A DNA stretch of 64,000 nucleotides from Novosphingobium sp. (GCA_024236215.1 JACKKX010000005.1:124001-188000), one strand, 5' to 3'; positions 9,145-20,739 are shown, numbered from the stretch's first letter. Made by a program: numbers and translations. The notes: generated by a model not told the origin, from the sequence alone.

Positions 9145-9873
9145 ATGAGCGAAGTCCTCCATTCCGCCCCGCGCTGCGCCTCGAACGAAGGGCGTCTGGC
9201 CGCACTGACCAAGGCGCTGGGCAAGAAGGTCGTCACCGCGAAGGAAGAGCACGGTGAGATCGTGATCACCGTCGTGCGCGAAAGTCTGACCGATGCGCTG
9301 CGCCAATTGCGCGACGAGCACGAATACCAGCAGCTGATGGAAATCGCCGGGGCCGACTATCCTCAGCGCTCCGAGCGCTTCGACGTGGTCTATATGCTCC
9401 TGTCGCTGACGCAGAATCACCGTCTGCTGGTCAAGGTTACCGCCGCCGAGCAGACCCCGGTGCCGACGGTAACCACGCTGTGGCCCAACGCCGGCTGGCT
9501 CGAACGCGAGGTGTTCGACCTTTACGGCGTGATCTTCGAGGGCAACCCCGATCTGCGCCGGATCCTGACCGACTACGGATTTGAGGGCCATCCTTTCCGC
9601 AAGGATTTCCCGCTCACCGGCTATGTCGAGCTGCACTATTCCGAAGAGGAAAAGCGCGTCGTTTACGCCCCGGTGAAGCTGCCACAGGACTTGCGCCAGT
9701 TCGATTTCCAGAGCCCGTGGGAAGGGGCGGAATACGCGCTGCCCGGCGATGAGAAGGCCGCCGCGCCGCCGCCACCACCTCCGGCTCCACCGCCTGCCGC
9801 TGCGGCTCCAGCCAAGAAGGCCACCACTCCGCGCCAAAAGGCACCCGCCAAGCCGAAGGGAGACAAGGCATGA
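9145..9873 (+). CDS. nuoC: NADH-quinone oxidoreductase subunit C with Pro/Ala/Lys-rich tail
   Basis: 242 residues from ATG 9145, ten bases after nuoB. The conserved NuoC/30-kDa domain covers about residues 10-198 (motif [32 protein letters not shown]). Residues 201-242 form a low-complexity tail with a run of prolines, then Ala-rich and Lys-rich segments ending KPKGDKA. The tail is not part of the catalytic fold and is likely disordered. NuoC and NuoD are separate here, overlapping ATGA. Confidence 0.95.
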   Translation: MSEVLHSAPRCASNEGRLAALTKALGKKVVTAKEEHGEIVITVVRESLTDALRQLRDEHEYQQLMEIAGADYPQRSERFDVVYMLLSLTQNHRLLVKVTAAEQTPVPTVTTLWPNAGWLEREVFDLYGVIFEGNPDLRRILTDYGFEGHPFRKDFPLTGYVELHYSEEEKRVVYAPVKLPQDLRQFDFQSPWEGAEYALPGDEKAAAPPPPPPAPPPAAAAPAKKATTPRQKAPAKPKGDKA

Positions 9874-11081
9874 GTCTCCAGCTCGAGCAGTCGCCCACCA
9901 CCGGCGACGAGGTGATCTCCAATTACACGATCAATTTCGGCCCCCAGCACCCGGCCGCGCACGGCGTTCTGCGCATGGTGCTGGAGCTGGACGGTGAAGT
10001 GATCGAACGGGTCGATTGCCATGTCGGTCTGCTCCACCGCGGCACCGAAAAGCTGATCGAGCACAAGACCTACCTCCAGGCGCTGCCATATTTCGACCGG
10101 CTCGACTATTGCTCGCCGCTCGGGATGGAGCATTCCTACGTCCTGGCGGTGGAAAAGCTGCTCAACGTCGAGGTGCCGCTGCGCGGGCAATACCTTCGGG
10201 TGCTGTTCGCCGAGCTGACCCGGATCTGCAACCACATGCTCAACATGGGGTCGCACGTGATGGACGTCGGGGCGATGACCCCCAACCTGTGGCTGTTCGA
10301 GATCCGCGAGGACTGCCTTTCCTTCTTTGAACGCGCTTCGGGCGCGCGGATGCATAGCGCCTGGTTCCGCCCCGGTGGGGTGCATCAGGACGTGCCGCAG
10401 GCGCTGCTCGACGACATGGGCGAGTGGCTCGAACACCGTCTGCCGCAGCTTTATGAGGATGCGCTCAGCCTGGTGGTCGACAACCGCATCTTCAAACAGC
10501 GCAATGTCGATATCGCCAAGGTCAGCAAGGAGGATGCGCTGGCCTGGGGCTTTTCCGGCCCGATGATCCGCGCCGCGGGCATCCCCTGGGATCTGCGCAA
10601 GAGCCAGCCCTACGATGTCTATGACCGGGTCGAATTCGACGTTCCGGTGGGCACCAATTCGGACTGCTACGATCGCTTCATGGTCCGCGCCGAGGAAGTG
10701 CGCCAGTCCGCCCGGATCATGAAGCAGTGCCTGCGCGACATGCCGCAGGGCCCGGTCGCCAGCCTTGACCGCAAGGTTTCGCCCCCCAAGCGGGCCGAGA
10801 TGAAGCAGTCGATGGAAGCGCTGATTCACCACTTCAAGCTCTATACCGAGGGCTTCCACGTGCCCGCCGGCGAGGTTTACGTCGCCACCGAAAGCCCCAA
10901 GGGCGAATTCGGGGTGTACCTGGTTTCGGACGGCAGCAACAAGCCCTACCGCTGCAAGATCCGCCCCACCGCCTTTTCGCACCTGCAGGCGATGGACTTC
11001 ATGTGCAAGGGCCACATGCTGCCCGACGCGACCGCCATCCTCGGCGCGATCGACGTGGTGTTCGGGGAGTGTGATCGGTGA
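9870..11081 (+). CDS. nuoD: NADH-quinone oxidoreductase subunit D
   Basis: 403-residue 49-kDa subunit forming the quinone chamber with NuoB. Conserved [15 protein letters not shown] near residue 50, [10 protein letters not shown], and the C-terminal DVVFGECDR are all present. Starts by ATGA overlap with nuoC. Its stop overlaps the GTG start of a gene that is not a complex I subunit. Confidence 0.97.
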   Translation: MSLQLEQSPTTGDEVISNYTINFGPQHPAAHGVLRMVLELDGEVIERVDCHVGLLHRGTEKLIEHKTYLQALPYFDRLDYCSPLGMEHSYVLAVEKLLNVEVPLRGQYLRVLFAELTRICNHMLNMGSHVMDVGAMTPNLWLFEIREDCLSFFERASGARMHSAWFRPGGVHQDVPQALLDDMGEWLEHRLPQLYEDALSLVVDNRIFKQRNVDIAKVSKEDALAWGFSGPMIRAAGIPWDLRKSQPYDVYDRVEFDVPVGTNSDCYDRFMVRAEEVRQSARIMKQCLRDMPQGPVASLDRKVSPPKRAEMKQSMEALIHHFKLYTEGFHVPAGEVYVATESPKGEFGVYLVSDGSNKPYRCKIRPTAFSHLQAMDFMCKGHMLPDATAILGAIDVVFGECDR

Positions 11082-11419
11082 TACGCCGCTTATTCTTTGT
11101 GATGGCAGTTCCCTTTCTGGTCGGGGCTCACAAGGCTGACGAGCAGGCTGTCATCTCTGTTCTGTCGAGTATTTCAGCAGGGGACGTACTTCCGGAGGAA
11201 ATTTTGGATCGACAGGTTGGATACGACTTCCCCGATCTGGACCAGTCGCTTGCTCGGGCCAAGGGATGTACGGTTGGCGTCTTAGACCCATTGCAAACCG
11301 GGAATTATGCGGTGCAGTGGCGTTGCAAGGGCCGCAAGCGCAAGGAAATGCCTAGCGCACTCATCTTGTACGTCAAAGATGGCAAAGTGACCAAGATTAC
11401 CACTGCGGTGCTGATGTGA
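11078..11419 (+). CDS. Small exported protein inside the nuo operon (unknown)
   Basis: 113 residues from GTG 11078, in GTGA overlap with the nuoD stop. A short hydrophobic N-terminus ([17 protein letters not shown]) looks like a signal peptide; the remainder is soluble, with two cysteines (GCTVG, WRCKG) that could pair, and a basic patch KGRKRKEM. Base composition is visibly richer in A/T than the flanking nuo genes, with codons such as TTA, ATT and GTA, so it may be a recent arrival. No family recognised. Tight coupling implies it is made with complex I, but a role in the complex is inference only. Confidence 0.65.
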   Translation: MIRRLFFVMAVPFLVGAHKADEQAVISVLSSISAGDVLPEEILDRQVGYDFPDLDQSLARAKGCTVGVLDPLQTGNYAVQWRCKGRKRKEMPSALILYVKDGKVTKITTAVLM

Positions 11420-11428
11420 GGGCTGCGC

Positions 11429-12097
11429 ATGGCTGACCGTCATCTCGAACCCGATAGCCCCGAACTGCGCGCGCGGTGGGGTTCGTTTGCCTGGACCAAG
11501 GCTAACGTGGCCAAGGCGAAGGAGATCGTCGCGCGCTATCCCGCCGGGCGGCAGCGCTCGGCGGTGATGCCGCTGCTCGATCTGGCCCAGCGCCAAGTGG
11601 GGGCCGAGACCGATACCCAGGGCTGGTTGCCGATCCCGGTGATGGAATTCATCGCCCGCGAACTCGACATGCCGATCATCCGCGTGGTTGAGGTCGCCAG
11701 CTTCTACACCATGTACAATTTGGTGCCGGTCGGCCGCTTTCACGTCCAGGTCTGCGGCACCACGCCGTGCATGCTGCGCGGGTCCGACGATATCCTGGCC
11801 GCCTGCAAGAAGCGCGGGATGGCCAAGGGCCATACCTCTGACGACGGGATGTGGACGTTGACCGAGGTGGAATGCATGGGCAACTGCGCTTCGGCCCCGA
11901 TGGTGCAGATCAACGACGACAATTACGAGGACCTGACCGCCGAGCGGCTCGATGCCGTGCTCGATGCGCTCGCAGCGGGCAACGCGCCCAAGGCCGGCAC
12001 GCAGGAGCCAGGCCGTCACACCGTCGAACCTTCGGGCGGGCCAACCACTTTGAAAGAAATGGTCAAGGCCAACCACGATTACCGGAAGGAATGGTGA
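11429..12097 (+). CDS. nuoE: NADH-quinone oxidoreductase subunit E
   Basis: 222-residue 24-kDa subunit with the 2Fe-2S cluster N1a. Ligands Cys109/Cys114 (CGTTPC) and Cys149/Cys153 (ECMGNC) are present. The C-terminal 45 residues (about 178-222) extend past the usual fold and include an ATG-free hydrophilic stretch ending ANHDYRKEW, common in alphaproteobacterial NuoE. Confidence 0.95.
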   Translation: MADRHLEPDSPELRARWGSFAWTKANVAKAKEIVARYPAGRQRSAVMPLLDLAQRQVGAETDTQGWLPIPVMEFIARELDMPIIRVVEVASFYTMYNLVPVGRFHVQVCGTTPCMLRGSDDILAACKKRGMAKGHTSDDGMWTLTEVECMGNCASAPMVQINDDNYEDLTAERLDAVLDALAAGNAPKAGTQEPGRHTVEPSGGPTTLKEMVKANHDYRKEW

Positions 12098-12264
12098 TGC
12101 AATACGCGATCGGTCTTGGCACCACCCTTGTTGTCGGCTTCCTGATGGGCAAGCTTGTCGGTTTCGGCCTGCTGCCGATGCTCGTCGCGCTGGGGCTGGG
12201 GATCATGGCCTATGGCCTTGCCGACCAGAAGATCAAGAAGGGTGGCGGCACCGATGCTGGCTGA
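12097..12264 (+). CDS. Tiny two-helix membrane protein between nuoE and nuoF
   Basis: 55 residues from ATG 12097, sharing its A with the nuoE stop. The ribosome site GGAAGGA ends seven bases upstream; an in-frame ATG at 12091 is too close to that site. Two hydrophobic segments (about 4-20 and 24-41) are joined by a short GKLVG turn and followed by a lysine/glycine tail. It overlaps the nuoF start by 11 bases. Likely translated, given the spacing and hydrophobic pattern. It could be a supernumerary subunit or an assembly aid, but nothing proves that. Confidence 0.6.
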   Translation: MQYAIGLGTTLVVGFLMGKLVGFGLLPMLVALGLGIMAYGLADQKIKKGGGTDAG

Positions 12265-13537
12265 CAAGGACCGCATCTTCACCAATGTCTACGGCTACCA
12301 GCCGTGGAACCTGAAAGCTGCGCAAGCACGCGGAGACTGGGACGATACCAAGGCGATCCTCGCGCGTGGGCGCGATGCGATCATCGAGGAGGTCAAGGCT
12401 TCGGGCCTACGCGGGCGCGGCGGGGCAGGGTTCCCGACCGGGCTCAAGTGGTCGTTCATGCCCAAGGAGAGCAAGGACGGGCGCCCCAGCTTTCTGGTCA
12501 TCAACGCCGATGAGAGCGAACCCGGCTCGTGCAAGGACCGCGAGATCATCCGCCACGATCCGCACAAGCTGATCGAAGGCGCGCTGGTTGCCGGTTTCGC
12601 GATGGGTGCGCGCGCCGCATATATCTACATCCGTGGCGAATATATCCGCGAGGCCGAAGTACTGTTTGCCGCGGTTCAGGAAGCCTATGATGCGGGCCTG
12701 ATCGGCAAGAATGCCTGCAAGTCTGGCTACGATTTCGACGTCTTCGTCCACCGTGGCGCTGGCGCCTATATCTGCGGCGAAGAAACCGCGATGATCGAGA
12801 GCCTGGAAGGCAAGAAGGGCCAGCCGCGCCTCAAGCCCCCGTTTCCGGCGGGTGCGGGGCTTTATGGTTGCCCGACCACGGTCAACAATGTCGAATCGAT
12901 TGCGGTTGCCCCCACGATCATGCGGCGCGGCGCGGCCTGGTTCGCCAGCTTCGGGCGTGAAAACAACAAGGGCACCAAGCTGTTCCAGATCAGCGGGCAC
13001 GTGGAAAAGCCCTGCGTGGTCGAAGAGGCGATGTCGATCCCGTTCAGCGAGCTGATCGAGAAGCATTGCGGCGGGATCCGTGGCGGCAAGGATAATCTGC
13101 TCGCGGTGATCCCTGGCGGCTCTTCGGTCCCGCTGGTTCCGGCGGCGGAAATCTGGGATGCACCGATGGATTTCGACGGCCTGCGCGCCGTGGGCTCGGG
13201 CCTTGGCACGGCAGCGGTGATCGTGATGGACAAGTCGACCGACATCGTCCGCGCGATCAGCCGTCTGTCCTACTTCTACAAGCACGAAAGCTGCGGTCAG
13301 TGCACCCCCTGCCGCGAAGGCACCGGGTGGATGTGGCGGGTGATGGAACGTCTGCGCACCGGCGATGCCGACGTTAGCGAGATCGACATGTTGTGGGACG
13401 TGACCAAGCAGGTCGAAGGCCACACCATCTGCGCCCTGGGCGATGCGGCTGCCTGGCCGATCCAGGGCCTGATCCGCCACTTCCGTCCCGAGCTGGAACG
13501 CCGGATTGGTGAGAATGTGCGGGAGGCTGCAGAATGA
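12254..13537 (+). CDS. nuoF: NADH-quinone oxidoreductase subunit F
   Basis: 427-residue 51-kDa subunit from ATG 12254 (MLADKDRIF). It binds NADH and FMN, the entry point for electrons. The glycine-rich [10 protein letters not shown] is at 54-63. The 4Fe-4S N3 ligands are Cys347, Cys350, Cys353 (CGQCTPC) and Cys393 (TICALG). Confidence 0.97.
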   Translation: MLADKDRIFTNVYGYQPWNLKAAQARGDWDDTKAILARGRDAIIEEVKASGLRGRGGAGFPTGLKWSFMPKESKDGRPSFLVINADESEPGSCKDREIIRHDPHKLIEGALVAGFAMGARAAYIYIRGEYIREAEVLFAAVQEAYDAGLIGKNACKSGYDFDVFVHRGAGAYICGEETAMIESLEGKKGQPRLKPPFPAGAGLYGCPTTVNNVESIAVAPTIMRRGAAWFASFGRENNKGTKLFQISGHVEKPCVVEEAMSIPFSELIEKHCGGIRGGKDNLLAVIPGGSSVPLVPAAEIWDAPMDFDGLRAVGSGLGTAAVIVMDKSTDIVRAISRLSYFYKHESCGQCTPCREGTGWMWRVMERLRTGDADVSEIDMLWDVTKQVEGHTICALGDAAAWPIQGLIRHFRPELERRIGENVREAAE

Positions 13538-14262
13538 AGCTGGCTCCGATCTCCTTGATTCTTGGTCTTGTGGCGGCATCGGTTCCGGCGCAGGCAGCGC
13601 CCGCTCCGTCAGCGCTCCAGGTGCGGCAATTCCTGGCCGACTATGGCACCTGCATCGCCAAGCGTGAGCCCGGTCTTTCCCGTCAGGCCGTTCTGGGTGA
13701 GGTGCGGTTCGATCGCCGGAGCCCCGAAGGAAAGCGGCTGCTGCAGCGCGAATGCGTCGACGCCGAGCAGTTGCGCAATTCCAGCGCCGGTTTCGCCGGC
13801 AAACTGCGGATGGACGATGAAACTTATCGCGGGGTGATCGCCGAGGCGCTGATCGTTTCCGGCAAGATCGCACTGTCTGCGGAGCGAACGGCTTCTATTC
13901 CGGCGCTGACCTATCAGGCGCCGCGCCCGCTGCGCACGGAATATCCTGACGGCAAGCCGATCCCAGAGGAAAACCTTGAGCGCCAGCGCGTGGCGATCGC
14001 TCGCAAGACTTCGGCGATGGCAATGGGTCAGCTGGGCGAATGCGTGGTGCGCGCCGTTCCCGAAAAGTCGCGCGCGGTGTTTGAAACCGCGATCGAGACC
14101 CCTTCCGAGCTTCAGGCGCTTAACGGCCTTGCCGGGGCCCTGCAGCAGTGCATTCCCACCGGGCAGACCCTTGCGCTCGATCGCATGAGCCTGCGCGGGG
14201 CGCTCGCCATTTCGTATTACCGCCTCTCGCAGGCCGCACAGCCTTCCGGAGCCTCCCAGTAA
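13534..14262 (+). CDS. Exported protein between nuoF and nuoG (unknown)
   Basis: 242 residues, starting in ATGA overlap with nuoF and ending on the base that begins nuoG. The signal peptide [21 protein letters not shown] predicts export to the periplasm, opposite to where NuoF and NuoG work. The mature protein is mostly helical with three cysteines (GTCIAK, ECVDAE, GECVVR) and a fourth in QQCIPTG. No catalytic motif or known family recognised. Base use resembles its neighbours. Co-translation with nuoF/nuoG is certain from layout; function is unknown. Confidence 0.7.
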   Translation: MKLAPISLILGLVAASVPAQAAPAPSALQVRQFLADYGTCIAKREPGLSRQAVLGEVRFDRRSPEGKRLLQRECVDAEQLRNSSAGFAGKLRMDDETYRGVIAEALIVSGKIALSAERTASIPALTYQAPRPLRTEYPDGKPIPEENLERQRVAIARKTSAMAMGQLGECVVRAVPEKSRAVFETAIETPSELQALNGLAGALQQCIPTGQTLALDRMSLRGALAISYYRLSQAAQPSGASQ

Positions 14263-16271
14263 TGCCCAAGGTAACCGTAGACGGCATCGAGATCGAAGTC
14301 CCGGCAGGCGCCACCGTGCTGCAGGCCTGTGAGCTTGCCGGCAAGGAAATCCCGCGCTTCTGCTATCATGAACGGCTGTCGATCGCCGGCAATTGCCGCA
14401 TGTGCCTGGTCGAGGTTGCGCCGGGGCCGCCCAAGCCGCAGGCCAGCTGCGCGCTACCCGCGATGGACAACCAGGTGATCCGCACCGACAGCCCGATGGT
14501 CAAGAAGGCCCGCGAGGGGGTGATGGAGTTCCTGCTCATCAACCATCCGCTCGATTGCCCGATCTGCGATCAGGGCGGCGAATGCGATTTGCAGGACCAG
14601 ACCGTGGCCTATGGCCGCAGCCATTCGCGCACCCGCGAAAACAAGCGCGCCGTGACAGAAAAGTACATGGGTCCGCTGATCAAGACGGTGATGACCCGGT
14701 GCATTCACTGCACCCGCTGCGTGCGCTTTTCCGAGGAAGTGGCCGGAGTTGACGAGATAGGCGCGCTCTATCGCGGCGAGGCGACGCAGATCACAACCTA
14801 TCTCGAACGCGCTGCGACCCATGAGATGAGCGCCAATGTGATCGACCTGTGTCCGGTTGGTGCGCTGACCAGCCGGCCCTATGCTTTCGAGGCCCGTCCC
14901 TGGGAGCTGAAGAAGACGCTTTCGATCGATGTTTCCGATGCTTGCGGGGCAAACATCCGGCTCGACAGCCGGGGGCGCGAGGTGCTGCGAATTCTTCCGC
15001 GGGTCAACGACGACGTCAACGAGGAATGGATTTCCGACAAGGCCCGCTTCCAGGTCGATGGCCTCACCCGCCGCCGGCTCGACAAGCCGTGGCTGCGGCT
15101 TGACGGCAAGCTTCAGGCGGCAAGCTGGGACGCGGCTTTCGCGGCCATCGCGCGGATCAATCCGGGCAAGTCGGTGGCGGTCGTGGCCGGCGATCTGATC
15201 GATTGCGAAACCATGTTCGCGGCGAAAAAGCTTGCCGAAGCAATGGGTTCCGATCTTCTCGAAGGACGCCAGACGGGGCTAGACTACGATTGCTCGAACC
15301 TTGCGGCGGTGAATTTCAACTCGGGCCTGGCGGGCATCGAAAATGCCGATGCGGTGATGATCGTCGGCAGCCAGGTGCGCTGGGAAGCCCCGCTGGTGAT
15401 GACCCGCCTGCGCAAGGCAGCAAAGCGCGGAGCGAAGGTTTTCGTGGTCGGGGCGGAATGGGAAACCACCGTTCCCACCACCTTCCTCGGCACCGATCTC
15501 AAGGTGCTCGAGAAGCTGCCCAAGGATGTTGAGGCGGCGCTCAAGGGCGCTGAGCGTCCCGCACTGATCCTAGGCGGGGCCGGGCTGGGCAAGGGCGCGC
15601 TGGGTGCCTGTCTGGCGCTGTGCGAAAAGTTCAAGCTGGTCCGCGAGGGCTGGAACGGTTTCAACGTCCTCCACATGGCGGCAAGCCGGATGGGCGGACT
15701 GATGCTTGGCTATGCGCAAAAGGGCGGCATCGCCGATCTGGTCAAGGCCAAGCCGAAGATGCTGATCTCGCTCGGCGCGGACGAGGTGGATTACACCCGG
15801 TTCGCCAATTCGATGATCGTCTATATCGGCCATCATGGCGACAAGGGCGCCCATTTCGCCGACATTATCCTGCCCGCCGCCGCTTTCAGCGAGAAGCCGG
15901 GCACCTATGTCAACACCGAAGGCCGGGTGCAGTGGGCGGACAAGGCCGTGTTCGCCCCCGGTGACGCGCGCGAGGACTGGACGATCCTGCGCGCCATGGC
16001 CGATGCGCTGGGCGTAAGTATCGGGTTTGACAGCTTCGAGGAGCTTCGCGCCGCGATGGCCGCAGCGGTTCCGGCGCTGGGCCGCGAGGGGCTGGCCGAT
16101 TACGGCGCGCTGCCCAAGGCCCCCAATGGCGCCAAGGCCGAAGGTGAGATCGCGGCCTATCCGATTCTGGATTTCTACCTCACCAACCCGATCGCGCGCG
16201 CCAGCCTGACGATGCAGCGCTGCTCGTCCGAACTGCTCCACGGGGAAAGCTTTGCGGAGGCGGCGGAATGA
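14262..16271 (+). CDS. nuoG: NADH-quinone oxidoreductase subunit G
   Basis: 669-residue 75-kDa subunit from ATG 14262. N1b 2Fe-2S ligands Cys34, Cys45, Cys48, Cys63; N5 ligands His95, Cys99, Cys102, Cys108; N4 ligands Cys147, Cys150, Cys153, Cys197. The molybdopterin-oxidoreductase-like but cofactor-free domain fills the rest. The extra N7 site of some bacterial NuoG proteins is not seen, as in mitochondria. Confidence 0.96.
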   Translation: MPKVTVDGIEIEVPAGATVLQACELAGKEIPRFCYHERLSIAGNCRMCLVEVAPGPPKPQASCALPAMDNQVIRTDSPMVKKAREGVMEFLLINHPLDCPICDQGGECDLQDQTVAYGRSHSRTRENKRAVTEKYMGPLIKTVMTRCIHCTRCVRFSEEVAGVDEIGALYRGEATQITTYLERAATHEMSANVIDLCPVGALTSRPYAFEARPWELKKTLSIDVSDACGANIRLDSRGREVLRILPRVNDDVNEEWISDKARFQVDGLTRRRLDKPWLRLDGKLQAASWDAAFAAIARINPGKSVAVVAGDLIDCETMFAAKKLAEAMGSDLLEGRQTGLDYDCSNLAAVNFNSGLAGIENADAVMIVGSQVRWEAPLVMTRLRKAAKRGAKVFVVGAEWETTVPTTFLGTDLKVLEKLPKDVEAALKGAERPALILGGAGLGKGALGACLALCEKFKLVREGWNGFNVLHMAASRMGGLMLGYAQKGGIADLVKAKPKMLISLGADEVDYTRFANSMIVYIGHHGDKGAHFADIILPAAAFSEKPGTYVNTEGRVQWADKAVFAPGDAREDWTILRAMADALGVSIGFDSFEELRAAMAAAVPALGREGLADYGALPKAPNGAKAEGEIAAYPILDFYLTNPIARASLTMQRCSSELLHGESFAEAAE

Positions 16272-17308
16272 CCCAATTCTTCCAGCAATGGATGCCCTAC
16301 GAGTGGGCCTGGGGCCTGGCCACGCTGTGCGGCATCCTGCTGATCGCCTTTCCGCTGATGCTGGCGGTGGCGATGATCATCTATGTCGATCGCAAGATCT
16401 GGGCGGCGATGGCGCTGCGGCGCGGGCCCAACGTGGTCGGGCCGCTGGGGCTGCTGCAAAGCTTTGCCGATGGCCTCAAGGTGATGTTGCAAGAAACGAT
16501 CATCCCTTCGTCGACCAGCAAGGCGTTGTTCCTGCTCGCGCCGATCGTCACCTTCACGGTGGCACTGATGGCCTGGGCGGTGATCCCGTTCAACGGCGGG
16601 GCGATCCTGGCCGATATCAACGTCGGGCTGCTTTATGTCCTCGCAGTGTCGAGCCTAGGGGTCTACGGCACGATCGTCGCGGGCTGGTCGTCCAACTCGA
16701 AGTATCCCTTCTTCTCGGCGATCCGCGCTTCGGCGCAGATGATTTCCTATGAAGTTTCGATCGGTTTCATTCTGATCTGCGTGGTGCTGTGGGCTGGGAC
16801 GTTCAACATGAACGGGATCGTTCTGGCACAAAAGAGCCACGTCTGGCTGCTCAACGGCTTCGTGTTCAATCCGCTGCTGTTCCCGATGTGGGTGATGTTC
16901 CTGATTTCCGGCATGGCCGAAACCCAGCGCGCGCCCTTCGACTTGACCGAGGCGGAGAGCGAACTGGTTGCCGGTTACCAGACCGAATATTCCTCGATGG
17001 CCTTCGCGCTCTACTGGCTGGGTGAATATGCCAACGTGCTGCTGATGTGCGCGCTCAACGCCGTGCTGTTCTGGGGCGGTTACCTGCCGCCGCTGGATAT
17101 TCCGGCGCTCTATCTGGTGCCGGGCTGGATCTGGCTGTTCGCCAAGATCTTCCTGTTCTTCTTCATCTTTTCATGGGTCAAGGCCACGGTCCCGCGCTAT
17201 CGCTACGATCAGCTGATGCGGCTGGGCTGGAAGGTGTTCCTGCCGGTTTCGCTGCTGTTCGTGGTGCTGGTGAGCGGGTGGCTGATGTATACGGGGCATT
17301 TCGCATGA
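16268..17308 (+). CDS. nuoH: NADH-quinone oxidoreductase subunit H
   Basis: 346-residue membrane subunit (ND1 type) joining the peripheral arm to the pump and lining the quinone tunnel. About eight helices; the conserved loop [20 protein letters not shown], with its string of acidic residues, is present. ATGA overlap with nuoG. Confidence 0.96.
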   Translation: MTQFFQQWMPYEWAWGLATLCGILLIAFPLMLAVAMIIYVDRKIWAAMALRRGPNVVGPLGLLQSFADGLKVMLQETIIPSSTSKALFLLAPIVTFTVALMAWAVIPFNGGAILADINVGLLYVLAVSSLGVYGTIVAGWSSNSKYPFFSAIRASAQMISYEVSIGFILICVVLWAGTFNMNGIVLAQKSHVWLLNGFVFNPLLFPMWVMFLISGMAETQRAPFDLTEAESELVAGYQTEYSSMAFALYWLGEYANVLLMCALNAVLFWGGYLPPLDIPALYLVPGWIWLFAKIFLFFFIFSWVKATVPRYRYDQLMRLGWKVFLPVSLLFVVLVSGWLMYTGHFA

Positions 17309-17790
17309 CCGCCGCGCAACTCATCAAATCATTCACCCTGTGGGAGTTCGTCAAAGCCCACTGGCTGACCCTGAAGTATTTCTTCAAGCCCAAGGCGACG
17401 ATCAACTATCCTAACGAGAAGGCGCCGATCTCGCCCCGGTTCCGCGGCGAGCACGCGCTGCGCCGCTATCCTAACGGCGAGGAACGCTGCATCGCTTGCA
17501 AGCTGTGCGAGGCGGCTTGCCCGGCGCAGGCAATCACGATCGAGGCCGAACCGCGCGAGGACGGCAGCCGCCGCACCACCCGCTATGACATCGACATGAC
17601 CAAGTGCATCTTCTGCGGCTTCTGCCAGGAAGCCTGCCCGGTCGACGCGATCGTCGAGGGGCCGAATTTCGAATATGCCACCGAAACCCATGAGGAGCTG
17701 CTTTACGACAAGGCCAAGCTCCTTTCCAACGGCGACAAGTGGGAGCGCGCGATTGCCGCGAACCTTGAAGCCGATGCGCCGTATCGATAG
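17305..17790 (+). CDS. nuoI: NADH-quinone oxidoreductase subunit I
   Basis: 161-residue TYKY subunit with two 4Fe-4S clusters (N6a, N6b): Cys62/65/68/72 ([11 protein letters not shown]) and Cys101/104/107/111 ([11 protein letters not shown]). Starts at ATG 17305 overlapping nuoH. Confidence 0.97.
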   Translation: MTAAQLIKSFTLWEFVKAHWLTLKYFFKPKATINYPNEKAPISPRFRGEHALRRYPNGEERCIACKLCEAACPAQAITIEAEPREDGSRRTTRYDIDMTKCIFCGFCQEACPVDAIVEGPNFEYATETHEELLYDKAKLLSNGDKWERAIAANLEADAPYR

Positions 17791-17802
17791 GGGGCGCGCG
17801 CC

Positions 17803-18420
17803 ATGATCCAGCTGCTTGCCTTCTACCTTTTCGCCGCGCTGACCCTGGCCGCGGGCGCGCTGACGATCCTGTCGCGCAATCCGGTCCATTCGGTGCTGTG
17901 GCTGATCGTCGCCTTTTTCAACGCCGCCGGGCTGATGGTGCTTGTGGGGGCCGAATTCATCGCCATGCTGCTGGTGATCGTCTACGTCGGCGCGGTTGCG
18001 GTGCTGTTCCTGTTCGTGGTGATGATGCTCAACATCGATTTCGCCGCGCTGAGAGCCGGGTTCATCAAGAACTTTCCGCTCGGCATCCTGCTCGCGGCGG
18101 TGCTGCTGGCCGAGGTGTTGATGGGCGTGGGCGTGGTGCAGGGGGGCGCCCTGCAACTGGGCACCCCCGACGGTTCGGCGCCGGTCCCGGCCGGAGCGCA
18201 GAACATCGAGGCAATCGGCGCGGTGCTTTACGGCAAGTATCTGTTCCTGTTCGAGGTTGCGGGTGTGATCCTGCTGGTGGCGATGATCGGCGCGATCGTG
18301 CTGACCCACCGCGAACGCAAGGGCGTGCGCGGGCAGAACATCGCACGGCAGGTCGCCCGCCGCCCGGACGAGGCAACCGTCAACATGCAGCCGGACGTGG
18401 GCAAGGGGGTTTCGCTGTGA
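17803..18420 (+). CDS. nuoJ: NADH-quinone oxidoreductase subunit J
   Basis: 205-residue ND6-type membrane subunit with five predicted helices. The conserved [16 protein letters not shown] segment, containing the pi-bulge helix that moves during coupling, is clear. Confidence 0.95.
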   Translation: MIQLLAFYLFAALTLAAGALTILSRNPVHSVLWLIVAFFNAAGLMVLVGAEFIAMLLVIVYVGAVAVLFLFVVMMLNIDFAALRAGFIKNFPLGILLAAVLLAEVLMGVGVVQGGALQLGTPDGSAPVPAGAQNIEAIGAVLYGKYLFLFEVAGVILLVAMIGAIVLTHRERKGVRGQNIARQVARRPDEATVNMQPDVGKGVSL

Positions 18421-18722
18421 TCGGCATCGGACACTATGTAACCGTCAGCTCGATCCTGTTCGTGCTGGGGGTGCTGGGGATTTTCCTCAACCGCAAGAAC
18501 GTGATCGTGATCCTGATGGCGATCGAGCTGATCCTGCTGGCGGTGAACATCAACCTGGTGGCCTTTTCGGCCTTCCTGCATGACCTTACCGGGCAGATTT
18601 TCGCCATGTTCGTGCTCACCGTGGCCGCCGCCGAAGCGGCGATCGGGCTGGCGATCCTGGTGATCTATTTCCGCGATCGCGGCACCATTGCGGTTGACGA
18701 TGTCAGCCACATGAAGGGGTAA
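18417..18722 (+). CDS. nuoK: NADH-quinone oxidoreductase subunit K
   Basis: 101 residues from GTG 18417 (GTGA overlap with nuoJ). Three helices with the two buried glutamates of the family in [12 protein letters not shown] and [11 protein letters not shown]. Exactly the usual NuoK length. Confidence 0.95.
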   Translation: MIGIGHYVTVSSILFVLGVLGIFLNRKNVIVILMAIELILLAVNINLVAFSAFLHDLTGQIFAMFVLTVAAAEAAIGLAILVIYFRDRGTIAVDDVSHMKG

Positions 18723-18728
18723 GCACCA

Positions 18729-20738
18729 GTGGATCCGATCCTCTTCATCGTTTTCCTGCCGCTGCTGGCGGCCGCGATCGCCGGGCTGGGCAACCGGGCG
18801 CTGGGCAATGTCGCGGCCAAGTCGGTAACCACGCTGGCGCTTTTCGCGGCGTGTTTGTTGAGCTGGCCGATCTTTATCGGTTTCGTCTCGGGCCATGCTG
18901 AACCGCATGTGGTCCAGGTGCTGCACTGGGTGCAGTCGGGCAGCCTCAATTTCGATTGGGCGCTTCGGGTCGATACGCTCACGGCGGTGATGCTGGTGGT
19001 GGTCACCACCGTGTCGGCGCTGGTCCACCTCTATTCGTGGGGCTACATGGCCGAGGACCCGGATCAGCCGCGCTTCTTCGCCTATCTCAGCCTGTTCACC
19101 TTCGCCATGCTGATGCTGGTGACGGCGGACAACCTGGTGCAGATGTTCTTCGGCTGGGAAGGGGTGGGGCTCGCCTCGTACCTGCTGATCGGGTTCTGGT
19201 TCCGCAAGCCCTCGGCAAGCGCCGCCGCGATCAAGGCCTTCGTGGTCAACCGGGTGGGCGATCTGGGCTTCATGCTGGGGATCTTCGGCACTTTCCTGGT
19301 GTTCAACACCGTCTCGATCCCCGAAATCCTGGTCCGCGCGCCGGGCATGGCCGGATCGACGATCGGCTTTCTGGGCTACCGTCTCGATACCATGACGGTG
19401 CTGTGCGTGCTGCTGTTCATTGGCGCGATGGGCAAGTCGGCGCAGCTGGGTCTGCACACCTGGCTTCCCGACGCGATGGAAGGGCCGACCCCGGTTTCCG
19501 CGCTGATCCACGCCGCGACGATGGTGACCGCGGGCGTGTTCATGGTCTGCCGGCTTTCGCCGATGTTCCAGACCAGCGAAACGGCGATGAACGTGGTGAC
19601 CTATGTCGGCGCCGCGACGCTGTTCTTCGCCGCAACGATCGGCACCACCCAGTGGGATATCAAGCGGGTGATCGCCTATTCCACCTGTTCGCAGCTGGGC
19701 TACATGTTCGTGGCGGCGGGCGTGGGCGCGCCGGGCGCGGCGATGTTCCACCTGTTCACCCACGCCTTCTTCAAGGCGCTGCTGTTCCTGGGCGCAGGGT
19801 CTGTGATCCACGCCATGCACCACGAACAGGACATGCGCTTCTATGGGGGCCTGAGGAAGCACATCCCGCTGACCTTCTGGGCGATGATGGCCGGAACCCT
19901 GGCGATAACGGGGGTCGGCATCGTCGATCTGTTCGGCTTTGCGGGCTTTTATTCCAAGGATTCGATCCTTGAGGCGGCCTATGCCGCGCACAGCCAGAGC
20001 GGCTCTATCGGCTTCTGGGCCGGGATCGCGGCGGCGCTGCTGACCAGCTTCTATTCCTGGCGTCTGGTGTTCCTGACCTTCTACGGGAAGCCGCGCTGGG
20101 ACCAGTCGGAACATGTCCAGCACGCGGTACACCACGATCACCACGGGCACACACAAAAGCACCACGACGATGGCACCGCGGGTTATCACCCGCACGAAAG
20201 CCCGCTGAACATGCTGATCCCGCTGGGCGTGCTGAGCCTGGGCGCGGTGGCGGCGGGCTATGTCTTCGCGCATGATTTCATCAGCGAGGGCGCGGGCCAT
20301 TTCTGGCGCGGCTCGCTGGCCTTCAGCGAAGAACTGATCCACCACATGCACGGCGTTCCGCTGTGGGTGAAGTGGGCGCCCTTCGCGGTGATGGTCACCG
20401 GATTTGCGATCGCCTTCTACGGCTATCTGATTAACACCGCCTTCCCCGGCAAGCTCGCCGCGGCGCTCGGCCCGGTCTATCGCTTCGTCTACAACAAGTG
20501 GTACTTCGACGAGCTTTACGACCGCCTGTTCGTGCGGCCCGCCTTCTGGCTGGGCGAGAAGTTCTGGAAGCTGGGCGACATCGGGCTGATCGACCGGTTC
20601 GGCCCCAACGGCGCGGCCTGGGCCGTGGCGCGCGGCAGCAGCTTCGCGCAGAAGGTTCAGACCGGTTATCTCTATTCCTACGCGCTGGTCATGCTGCTGG
20701 GGCTGACGGCGGCGATCACCTGGGTGATGGTGCACTGA
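18729..20738 (+). CDS. nuoL: NADH-quinone oxidoreductase subunit L with histidine-rich loop
   Basis: 669-residue antiporter-like distal proton pump (ND5 type) from GTG 18729. Conserved TM motifs include [20 protein letters not shown] and the lysine/glutamate pump residues (FFGWEGVGL). The C-terminal lateral helix is preceded by a loop at bases 20107-20197 with about ten histidines ([20 protein letters not shown]). Such a loop also occurs in other alphaproteobacterial NuoL proteins. Confidence 0.96.
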   Translation: MDPILFIVFLPLLAAAIAGLGNRALGNVAAKSVTTLALFAACLLSWPIFIGFVSGHAEPHVVQVLHWVQSGSLNFDWALRVDTLTAVMLVVVTTVSALVHLYSWGYMAEDPDQPRFFAYLSLFTFAMLMLVTADNLVQMFFGWEGVGLASYLLIGFWFRKPSASAAAIKAFVVNRVGDLGFMLGIFGTFLVFNTVSIPEILVRAPGMAGSTIGFLGYRLDTMTVLCVLLFIGAMGKSAQLGLHTWLPDAMEGPTPVSALIHAATMVTAGVFMVCRLSPMFQTSETAMNVVTYVGAATLFFAATIGTTQWDIKRVIAYSTCSQLGYMFVAAGVGAPGAAMFHLFTHAFFKALLFLGAGSVIHAMHHEQDMRFYGGLRKHIPLTFWAMMAGTLAITGVGIVDLFGFAGFYSKDSILEAAYAAHSQSGSIGFWAGIAAALLTSFYSWRLVFLTFYGKPRWDQSEHVQHAVHHDHHGHTQKHHDDGTAGYHPHESPLNMLIPLGVLSLGAVAAGYVFAHDFISEGAGHFWRGSLAFSEELIHHMHGVPLWVKWAPFAVMVTGFAIAFYGYLINTAFPGKLAAALGPVYRFVYNKWYFDELYDRLFVRPAFWLGEKFWKLGDIGLIDRFGPNGAAWAVARGSSFAQKVQTGYLYSYALVMLLGLTAAITWVMVH

Positions 20739-20739
20739 T

